From the NCBI GenBank assembly GCA_910587755.1, contig CAJUNZ010000032.1:1-20446 (forward strand): a stretch of DNA of 20,446 bases, in the 5' to 3' direction. The DNA comes from an uncultured Acetatifactor sp. (GTDB lineage Bacteria > Bacillota > Clostridia > Lachnospirales > Lachnospiraceae). A program made the translations under genes and the position numbers. This document shows positions 14,392 through 20,446 of the stretch, piece after piece. The notes beneath the pieces were generated by a model. It made no database searches and was not told the origin of the DNA. It worked only from the letters and a program-made list of their open reading frames with translations. Within the stretch, counting starts at the first letter, position 1. Each line of letters opens with the position of its first letter.

Positions 14392-15270
14392 CTATGCATC
14401 AGGGTTCATCATCTTCATAACCTTTGCCACCATCTCAGAGTTCATCACATTGAGGATGGCGGCCCTCTCCTCCGCCGTCAGCGCATTCAGCACCCTTGCC
14501 GCAAGATTCAAATCATTCAGCTCCTCCAGTGATGTAGCGGCCGCCTTGGGTTTCATAGCGGCAAATGTCTTGGCATAATCCTGGAACTGGCTGCTCTCCT
14601 GCTGCTGCAGCATAACCTGCTTGGCGAGAGTCTCCGCTGTGGTGGGATCCATGGATTCATAATATTTCAGGTAGGCGTCAAGACCAGGTCCCTTTTCGGA
14701 GTACACCACTTCCTGATAAAATTCATTCTTAATTCGCTGAAACTCCACCTGCTTCTGTTCAAACTCCTGAAGCCGCAGTACCTCCGCCTTCAAGCTCTCC
14801 AGATCTGCATCCTTGGAGTTTGAAGCTGTCTGAGCCCGCTCCAGCTCCAGTTCCAGCTGCCTGATATAGTCCACCGCCTCTTTCAGATTTGTATATCCGC
14901 CATAGCCCTCCTCCGTCTCTTCTCCGTCCACAGAAGGAGAAGAGGTACCGGGCAGGATCATGTTCAGAACGGGGACATCCTTCAATATGGGAGAAAGGAC
15001 ACTGCTTCCGAATCCGCCGATGTCCATTTTCACAATGACACAGGCCACCGTAAGCCACAGCACCACAATCAGTATGGTGGCAAAAAGTGTCACAAGGCCG
15101 CCTCCTCCGTCCTCGCCCAGGTCTTCCTCCTGTTTGGCGATCTCGGCCGCCCGGCGCCTTGCCTCCTTTCGCTGTGCCTTCTGCTCCTGCTTAAACTGCT
15201 TCTTTTCTTCTTTCAGCTTTGATCTCTCCTCCGCCACTGCAGCGGCGGTCGGATTCATTTCCTTTGCCAT
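14392..15270 (-). CDS. MotE/YlxF-like flagellar membrane protein
   Basis: This 292-residue protein sits where B. subtilis has ylxF, between fliJ and fliK. It has a highly charged N-terminal helix (Lys/Glu-rich, 15-50), one membrane segment (about 60-82), a Pro/Gly-rich outside linker, a coiled coil (about 130-180) and a C-terminal helical region ending in LNALTAEERAAILNVMNSEM, resembling the MgtE N-terminal fold seen in MotE-family proteins. In related bacteria such proteins help stator or export function; the exact role here is unknown. AGGAGAGG precedes its ATG, and the gap to fliJ is 9 bases. No gene symbol is given because names differ between species. Confidence 0.88.
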   Translation of the reverse strand: MAKEMNPTAAAVAEERSKLKEEKKQFKQEQKAQRKEARRRAAEIAKQEEDLGEDGGGGLVTLFATILIVVLWLTVACVIVKMDIGGFGSSVLSPILKDVPVLNMILPGTSSPSVDGEETEEGYGGYTNLKEAVDYIRQLELELERAQTASNSKDADLESLKAEVLRLQEFEQKQVEFQRIKNEFYQEVVYSEKGPGLDAYLKYYESMDPTTAETLAKQVMLQQQESSQFQDYAKTFAAMKPKAAATSLEELNDLNLAARVLNALTAEERAAILNVMNSEMVAKVMKMMNPDA

Positions 15271-15279
15271 AATCCTCTC

Positions 15280-15753
15280 CTAAACAGGCACCTGCACCCT
15301 GTCTTCCAAGCTCCTGCGCTGTCCGTAGGTATAGCTGGTCAACTGGTCTATCTCCTTGCTCTCCTGCTTCTTTTCTTCCATAAGAAACTGCTGGAAGGCC
15401 TTCTCTTTCAGCTTCTCATGGGTCTTCCGCTCCATGATCACTTCCTCCAGACGCTGTCGGGCCTTCTCCAGATTCCTTTTGGCGTCCTCCACATTGAAGC
15501 GCTGTTTTTCTATATAGTCCTCCATACAGAGGATTGCTGTCTTGTTCTCTTCGATCTTCCTTAAATTCAGCGTGCCCTCCAGGAGCCTCTTCCGCTCCTG
15601 TTCATAGCCCTTCTTCCTGTCCACCAGGGCCTGCAGCCGCCTCTCTTCCTCGTCCAGAGCCGCCTTGGCAGCGGAAAACTCCTGCTTTGCCTGGGTCTCC
15701 AGCTTCATCTTAATGTTCAGAATACTCTGCATGGAATACCGAAATCTTGCCAT
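15280..15753 (-). CDS. fliJ: FliJ, export ATPase stalk protein
   Basis: FliJ is the coiled-coil stalk that inserts into the FliI hexamer and contacts FlhA. The 157-residue protein begins MARFRYSMQSILNIKMKLE, typical of the family, and is almost wholly alpha-helical with heptad patterns from about 10 to 140 and abundant Lys, Glu, Arg and Gln. There is no membrane segment. Length is normal (about 145-150). It lies 42 bases after fliI and 9 bases before the MotE-like gene. The ribosome site is modest (GGGGGGA). Low sequence conservation is offset by its position. Confidence 0.93.
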   Translation of the reverse strand: MARFRYSMQSILNIKMKLETQAKQEFSAAKAALDEEERRLQALVDRKKGYEQERKRLLEGTLNLRKIEENKTAILCMEDYIEKQRFNVEDAKRNLEKARQRLEEVIMERKTHEKLKEKAFQQFLMEEKKQESKEIDQLTSYTYGQRRSLEDRVQVPV

Positions 15754-15795
15754 GGCCGTCCCCCCATGCCTTTTCTGTTCTATGTAGATACACTG

Positions 15796-17109
15796 TTATG
15801 TAAAGAGTCCCTTCAGCATGGAAATGCTGTCTTCAAATTCAAACTTCTCATCCACATCCTGGCACAGGAACTGGTTCACCGCGTCAATCTTGGATATGGC
15901 ATAGTCTATGGATGGATTACTTCCGTTCTTATAAGCTCCGATATTGATCAGATCCTCCGCCTCGGCGTAGGTGGCCAGAACATTTTTCAGCTTGCCCGCC
16001 GCCTGCTTATGGTCTTTGGCCGCAATCTGACTCATGCATCTGGAGATGCTCTGGAGAATGTCAATGGCCGGATAGTGATTTTTATGCCCCAGTTTCCGGT
16101 CCAGCATAATATGTCCGTCCAGAATACTGCGGGCAGTGTCCGTGATGGGTTCGTTAAAATCGTCCCCGTCCACAAGCACGGTGTAAAGCCCTGTAATGGA
16201 ACCCTGCTCCGCGCATCCGGACCGCTCCAGGAGCTTGGGCATCTCCGAATACACGCTGGGAGGATATCCCCTGGTCACCGGAGGCTCTCCGCTGGCCAGG
16301 CCGATCTCCCGCTGGGCCATGGAAAAGCGGGTCAGGGAGTCCATCATCAGCAGTACATCCTTTCCCCTGTCCCTGAAATACTCTGCAATGGCCGTGGCTG
16401 TCTTGGCTGCCTTGTTCCTCTCCAGGGCCGGCCTGTCGGAGGTGGCAACCACCACCACAGAGCGCTTCATCCCCTCGGTGCCCAGATCCCTTTCAATAAA
16501 TTCCCGCACCTCACGCCCCCGCTCCCCGATAAGAGCGATGACATTGATATCCGCCCTGGTGTTGCGGGCAAACATCCCCATGAGAGTGGACTTGCCTACG
16601 CCGGAACCGGCAAAGATGCCAATACGCTGTCCTTTGCCCACCGTGATCAGTCCGTCCACGGCCTTCACCCCCAGGGGAAGCACCTCGTCAATGAGCTTCC
16701 GGCTCAGAGGATCCGGGGGCATGGCCTCCACCATGTAGGACACTCCCTCAAACTGGCTGCCGTCCAGAGGATGCCCCAGTCCGTCCAGCGTCCTGCCCAG
16801 GAGCCCGTCGCCCACGGCCACCTGCAGGGGAAGACCTGTGTTCTCAACCAGGCACCCCGCCCCAATTCCCTCCACACTGCCGTAGGGCATCAGCAAGGTT
16901 TTCCTGTCCTTAAATCCCACCACTTCCGCAGGGATCGCATGTCTCTCCTCCCCCTCGGAAAGGATCTCACAGATATCCCCCAGTTTCGCGTCAGGACCGG
17001 CGGACTCAATGGTGAGTCCCACCACATTGACCACCCTGCCCTTTTTCTTGTACAGGGTCTGGTCCATTATTTTATTGTATTTCTGGAAATCCACGTTTAC
17101 CCCGCGCAA
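15796..17109 (-). CDS. fliI: FliI, flagellum-specific export ATPase
   Basis: FliI is the hexameric ATPase that powers or primes flagellar export. The 437 residues contain the F1-beta-like fold: an N-terminal barrel (about 15-90), Walker A AGSGVGKST (167-175), the catalytic glutamate region GERGREV (195-201, E196), Walker B DVLLMMDSLTRF (251-262) and the following GEPPVTRGYPPSVYSEMPKL. All catalytic residues are intact. The start is TTG at 17107-17109, chosen because GAGGAGG lies 9 bases upstream and no in-frame ATG lies close by. A 100-base gap separates it from fliH and holds a hairpin and a mini-ORF. Confidence 0.97.
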   Translation of the reverse strand: MRGVNVDFQKYNKIMDQTLYKKKGRVVNVVGLTIESAGPDAKLGDICEILSEGEERHAIPAEVVGFKDRKTLLMPYGSVEGIGAGCLVENTGLPLQVAVGDGLLGRTLDGLGHPLDGSQFEGVSYMVEAMPPDPLSRKLIDEVLPLGVKAVDGLITVGKGQRIGIFAGSGVGKSTLMGMFARNTRADINVIALIGERGREVREFIERDLGTEGMKRSVVVVATSDRPALERNKAAKTATAIAEYFRDRGKDVLLMMDSLTRFSMAQREIGLASGEPPVTRGYPPSVYSEMPKLLERSGCAEQGSITGLYTVLVDGDDFNEPITDTARSILDGHIMLDRKLGHKNHYPAIDILQSISRCMSQIAAKDHKQAAGKLKNVLATYAEAEDLINIGAYKNGSNPSIDYAISKIDAVNQFLCQDVDEKFEFEDSISMLKGLFT

Positions 17110-17132
17110 AAATTCCGTCCTCCTCGTATCCG

Positions 17133-17210
17133 TTATTTATACTGCACGCCAATTAAATTTGCAGCACAACCCGACTGCAGACCGCCAGCCAGGTACTTTT
17201 CCAGAAGCAT
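17133..17210 (-). other. 25-codon mini-ORF overlapping the fliH stop
   Basis: An ATG shares its A with the fliH TGA (TGATG) and opens a 25-codon frame that ends just upstream of the fliI ribosome site. The frame reads through one arm of the inverted repeat described next. Its product (MLLEKYLAGGLQSGCAANLI then GVQYK) matches no family that I know. The ribosome site is weak, so translation would depend on coupling to fliH. It could also be chance. Confidence 0.3.
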
Positions 17211-17236
17211 CACTGTAAATCCTGGCGGTCTGCAGT
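17174..17236. repeat. 15-bp perfect inverted repeat at the fliH/fliI junction
   Basis: ACTGCAGACCGCCAG at 17174-17188 and its exact reverse complement at 17222-17236 are separated by 33 bases. One arm lies in the last codons of fliH (encoding TADRQ), the other in the gap. RNA would form a long hairpin enclosing the fliH stop codon. A second copy of the outer part (TATACTGCA, 17138-17146) can pair with the same fliH arm. No T-run follows, so it is not a classical terminator. Confidence 0.8.
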
Positions 17237-18097
17237 ATAGGTCGCTTCCTTCGTCCAGGACAGGAGCTGCAGTCTCCGGGTCAGCTCTGTCAGCTGAGTA
17301 TCCAGTCCGCAGTCAAAGATACCCCCGTCCGTCTCTATCATGCACTCATTCTTTCCCAACGTCAGATCCTCCACCACATCCACCGTACAGCTGCCGGACA
17401 CGGCTCCCGCCAGAATCTGCTTTTTCTGCATGGTGACATAGGGATAATCTTCCTTGGACACATGAATTATGTAATTCCGGCTTCCTTCCAGTTCATGCAC
17501 CGCCGTGGAGATCAGGTAGTTGAGTACATCCCTGTTGGCGGACAATTCCACATGGAAAAAGTGCTCATAGATGGCTGTAATAGTGTCCACAAACTGGGGT
17601 TCCAGCACGTCAATCTGCTGCTGGTAGATCTCCTCCAGCTCCTGGGCCTTCTCCAGGTACTCCCGCTCCATGGCATCCACCTGTTCCTGGGCCTGGGCCA
17701 TTCCCTCGTTGAATCCCTGCTGTCTGGCCTGGTCAAGAACCTGGTCCTTCTCCTGCCTGGCCTGATCCCTGCTCTGGTCTATGAGCCGGGCAGCCTCAGC
17801 CTCAGCCTCAGCCAGCAGCGCCTGGGCTTCCTCCTGGGCTTTCTCCAGAATGGCCTGGGCCTCCTCCCCTGCCTTGATCACATTGCCGGAGAGCGCTCCC
17901 TCCGGAGGCAGGCTGATATGTTCTGTGGGCCCCAGGCCGGAGACAAATCCATCCGAATCCCCCGGATGACCTTCCTCCCCGGAGGGTTCCACAATCCCCA
18001 GAGCCTCCCGGCGCCGGCGCAGCAGCTCATTGCTGTCAATGATCCTGGTCTCCTCCTGAGCCACGCTGACATACTTCACCAGATTTTTAGACAACAA
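17210..18097 (-). CDS. fliH: FliH, export ATPase negative regulator
   Basis: FliH binds FliI and tethers it to the C-ring; it resembles the peripheral stalk of F-type ATPases. The protein has a short N-terminal segment (LSKNLVKYVSVAQ), an acidic linker, a long Ala/Glu/Gln coiled coil (about residues 75-165, with many AEAEAEA and QARQ units) and a C-terminal globular domain ending in TRRLQLL. The frame is open to GTG at 18106. I chose TTG at 18097 because a perfect GGAGGTGA (18103-18110) lies 5 bases before it and covers the GTG itself. The start overlaps fliG by 11 bases, implying coupling. Confidence 0.93.
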   Translation of the reverse strand: MLSKNLVKYVSVAQEETRIIDSNELLRRRREALGIVEPSGEEGHPGDSDGFVSGLGPTEHISLPPEGALSGNVIKAGEEAQAILEKAQEEAQALLAEAEAEAARLIDQSRDQARQEKDQVLDQARQQGFNEGMAQAQEQVDAMEREYLEKAQELEEIYQQQIDVLEPQFVDTITAIYEHFFHVELSANRDVLNYLISTAVHELEGSRNYIIHVSKEDYPYVTMQKKQILAGAVSGSCTVDVVEDLTLGKNECMIETDGGIFDCGLDTQLTELTRRLQLLSWTKEATYTADRQDLQ

Positions 18098-19109
18098 TCT
18101 CGTCACCTCCGCCTCTGGAGATTACGATCTCGCCGGAATCCTCCAGCTTCCTGATGATGCTGACAATCTTCTGCTGTGCCTCCTCCACATCCTTCATACG
18201 GACAGGACCCATGAATTCCATGTCCTCCTTGATCATGACAGCCAGACGTTTGGACACATTGTTGAAGATTGCATTCTGCACTTCTTCGTTTGCACTCTTC
18301 AGAGCCATGGCAATGTCATTGTTCTCCACATCACGCAGCACGCGCTGGATAGCTCTGTCGTCCAGGAGCAGAATATCCTCGAACACGAACATCTTCTTCC
18401 TGATCTCCTCTGCCAGCTCCGGATCTTCCGTCTCCAGAGTCTCCATAATATGGCGCTCTGTTCCCCGGTCCACCGTGTTGAGGATTTCCACCACCGCGTC
18501 CACGCCGCCGATAATAGTATAATCCTGATTTACCAGACTTGCCAGCTTGGACTCCAGCACCTTCTCCACCTCCTTGATCACGTCGGGACTGGTGCGGTCC
18601 ATGACGGCGATACGTTTTGCCACGTCCGCCTGCCTCTCCGGCGGCAGCGCCGACACGATAAGTGCCGCCTGCTGGGGCGCCAGGTAGGACAGAATCAGGG
18701 CAATGGTCTGAGGATGCTCATCCTGGATAAAGTTGATAAGCTGTGTGGCGTCGGTCTTGCGGACGAACTCGAAAGGCTTCACCTGCAGGGATGCCGTCAG
18801 CTTGCCAATCACATCCAGGGCCTTCTCCGCACCCAGGGCCTTCTCCAACAGATCCTTTGCGTAGCCGATGCCGCCCTCCGCGATATACTGCTGCGCCAGA
18901 CAGATCTCATAGAACTCGTTGATTACGTCTTCCTTTACCTGAGGGGTCACGCTTCTGGTATTGGCGATCTCCAGGGTCAGTTCCTCGATCTCGTCCTCCT
19001 TCAGATGCTTAAAGATCCCGGCGGACCGCTCCGGCCCCAGGGAGATCAGCAGGATGGCCGCTTTCTGCAGCCCTCTGATCCCCTCCTCCTTCGATGCATT
19101 CTTTGGCAT
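18087..19109 (-). CDS. fliG: FliG, flagellar rotor/switch protein
   Basis: FliG links the MS ring to the switch complex and receives torque from MotA. The 340-residue protein has the N-terminal FliF-binding domain (about 8-100), a middle domain with the EHPQT motif (131-135) and a C-terminal domain with the MFVFEDI hinge (240-246). The charged torque helix follows (DDRAIQRVLRDVE, 250-262), keeping the residues that face the stator. Length and order are normal. GAGGT lies 9 bases upstream of the ATG. It follows fliF by 18 bases and overlaps fliH. Confidence 0.98.
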   Translation of the reverse strand: MPKNASKEEGIRGLQKAAILLISLGPERSAGIFKHLKEDEIEELTLEIANTRSVTPQVKEDVINEFYEICLAQQYIAEGGIGYAKDLLEKALGAEKALDVIGKLTASLQVKPFEFVRKTDATQLINFIQDEHPQTIALILSYLAPQQAALIVSALPPERQADVAKRIAVMDRTSPDVIKEVEKVLESKLASLVNQDYTIIGGVDAVVEILNTVDRGTERHIMETLETEDPELAEEIRKKMFVFEDILLLDDRAIQRVLRDVENNDIAMALKSANEEVQNAIFNNVSKRLAVMIKEDMEFMGPVRMKDVEEAQQKIVSIIRKLEDSGEIVISRGGGDEIVV

Positions 19110-19127
19110 GTTCTATGTACCTCGCTT

Positions 19128-20446
19128 TTAATTCCAATCCTCGTTCAGCCAGTTACGCAGCAGGTTCGCCGCAGCTTCGGGATTCTCGTCCACGAATTTC
19201 TCCACCATCTTGCGGACCTCAGACTTAGCCTCAGTATCAATATCCTCCACAGTAGCCTCGGGCGCTGTAGCCTGCACCAGCTTCTCCAGGGAAGGAAGCT
19301 CTTCCTCCTCCTCTTTCTTCTTCCTGGGTCCCATACTGCGCAGGATCACAAATGCAAGAAGCCCCAGGATCAGCAGAATCAGCACGATACTTGCAATATC
19401 CGTGCCGGTGATGCTCAGCCCCTCCTTGTCGTGGAAAACAGGCGTCTCATATGCGATGATGGAGATTTTGTCCTCGCTGATACCGCTGGCAGCGGCCACC
19501 ATCCGGTAGAAATCCTCGTCCACCTCCTGCTTGATATCCGCCCCGTTGGCCTCCTTGAAATCTTCCCAGGTCATGCCACCGTCCAGGAGTCCCTGCCTTT
19601 TGACATTCTCCTCGTAATACTCTCTGACCTTGATCATGGACACCGAGATGGACGACTCATCAAACTTGATGGAACCTGCCGGGATGGATACCAGACTGTC
19701 AGATACATTGTTCTGGTAGCGCACCGACTCTTCCTGGGAAGAACTGCTGCTGCTCCCATAGTCAGGATTCTCGTACCCTGTCAGGTCTCCTCCATTGGAA
19801 TCCGTCCCCGGGTATCCCTCCACGCCGCTGGTGGACTCGGAGTTGAAGGTATCCCTCTGCTCCACCATCCCCTGATCATATCCCTCTGCGGGGGAATATT
19901 CCCTGATCTTATTTTCATAAGCGGCGAAATCCACTACCACATTGCTGGCCACATCAATCATCTGGAACTGATTCGTTCCAAGGAGTACCCTTCTGACCTG
20001 GTTGTTCAGCGTGTTCTGGGCCTGGGCCTGGAGCTCCAGCATGGAGCTGGCCGGTCCTGAAGGGGAATAGTCGTCCCCGCCGGCAAACAGAATGTTCATG
20101 TTCTGGTCCAGAATGGTGATGTTTGCAGTGGTGCTGTTCCCCAAAAAGGTCGCCGCCGCCTTGGCCATGGCCGTTGCATTGGCCGTGGTAAAGTCATCCG
20201 TCACATCCACGTGGATATACGCGGAAGCCTCCTGCTTCTGGGCGGCGGAACTGAGCGTCCCCGTCTGGCTGGGCCTTTCGATCAGAACTGTCACCTTCTT
20301 CACAGGAGTGGACATCATAAACGCATTCTCCAGCTCCTTCTGCAGGTAATCCTTATACATGTTTTCCCGGTCTGCCGAAGTGGAGGACATGCTGGTCTCC
20401 ACAAAGGAGGAATATGACAGGCTGTCCGGCACATACCCCGCAGCAC
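19128..20446 (-). CDS. fliF: FliF, MS-ring protein (partial, N terminus beyond window)
   Basis: FliF forms the MS ring, the membrane base of the flagellum. The visible C-terminal part of about 439 residues starts in ring-building motif sequence. It includes a pattern like VKKVTVLIERP followed by ASAYIHVDVTD, the equivalent of the family's conserved beta-strand pair. A Ser-rich exposed stretch follows, then the second membrane helix (IASIVLILLILGLLAFVIL) and a cytoplasmic tail ending in AAANLLRNWLNEDWN, the FliG-binding helix. The frame stays open through the right edge. A GTG at 20432 is internal, not the start, because conserved FliF sequence continues upstream. Roughly 80-110 residues including the first membrane helix are missing. 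Confidence 0.96.
   Translation of the reverse strand, partial: AAGYVPDSLSYSSFVETSMSSTSADRENMYKDYLQKELENAFMMSTPVKKVTVLIERPSQTGTLSSAAQKQEASAYIHVDVTDDFTTANATAMAKAAATFLGNSTTANITILDQNMNILFAGGDDYSPSGPASSMLELQAQAQNTLNNQVRRVLLGTNQFQMIDVASNVVVDFAAYENKIREYSPAEGYDQGMVEQRDTFNSESTSGVEGYPGTDSNGGDLTGYENPDYGSSSSSSQEESVRYQNNVSDSLVSIPAGSIKFDESSISVSMIKVREYYEENVKRQGLLDGGMTWEDFKEANGADIKQEVDEDFYRMVAAASGISEDKISIIAYETPVFHDKEGLSITGTDIASIVLILLILGLLAFVILRSMGPRKKKEEEEELPSLEKLVQATAPEATVEDIDTEAKSEVRKMVEKFVDENPEAAANLLRNWLNEDWN

Noticed and set aside
15766..17436. Long open frame on the plus strand opposite fliI (556 codons)
   Set aside because: It lies wholly antisense to well-conserved fliI and the end of fliH, has no recognisable domain and arises from the codon bias of the opposite strand.
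18450..20060. Long plus-strand frame opposite fliG/fliF (536 codons)
   Set aside because: Antisense to conserved genes; composition rich in Leu, His and Arg, without family motifs or a clear ribosome site.
20432..20434. GTG as the start of fliF
   Set aside because: The frame continues upstream to the window edge with plausible FliF sequence, and the N-terminal membrane helix would be missing; the gene is cut by the window.

Overview
The window is one continuous flagellar operon, with every supported gene on the minus strand, so transcription runs from high to low coordinates. Gene order is typical of motile Clostridia: fliF-fliG-fliH-fliI-fliJ-motE/ylxF-fliK-flgD-(TIGR02530-type gene)-flgE-flbD-motA-motB-fliL-fliM-fliY-cheY-fliO-fliP-fliQ-fliR-flhB-flhA. 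Three things point to a Gram-positive Firmicute: FliY (CheC-like plus FliN domains) in place of plain FliN, FlbD and the TIGR02530-type protein beside flgE, and strong AGGAGG ribosome sites before most genes. Moderate GC content, the motAB insertion between flbD and fliL, and the protein style suggest a gut-type clostridium, probably Lachnospiraceae. That family assignment is inference.

Layout from the 5' end of the transcript (right edge). At 20446-17210 are the MS ring (FliF, N terminus off the window), the rotor protein FliG and the ATPase regulator FliH. At 17109-14392 are the export ATPase FliI, the stalk FliJ and a MotE/YlxF-like membrane protein. At 14265-9666 is the hook module: FliK length control, FlgD cap, the conserved uncharacterised gene and FlgE. 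At 9457-7066 are FlbD, the MotA/MotB stator and FliL. At 7018-4270 are the switch proteins FliM and FliY plus the response regulator CheY. At 4270-1 is the export gate: FliO, FliP, FliQ, FliR, FlhB and FlhA (C terminus off the window).

Most genes overlap or sit within tens of bases of each other, as expected for a co-transcribed, translationally coupled operon. The largest gap is about 210 bases, between flgE and flbD. It carries a GC-rich hairpin and a good extended -10 promoter sequence, so the stator/switch/export half may have its own transcription start.

No RNA genes, mobile elements, CRISPR arrays or wholly new system were seen. The observations worth following are smaller. FlgD carries an extra C-terminal helical module and an acidic tail. 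FliY has a methionine-rich tandem-repeat linker. The stator resembles the sodium-driven PomAB type. GC-rich hairpins flank flgE. A 15-bp inverted repeat lies at the fliH/fliI junction. Several intercistronic gaps are bridged by very short ORFs that touch the upstream stop codon.
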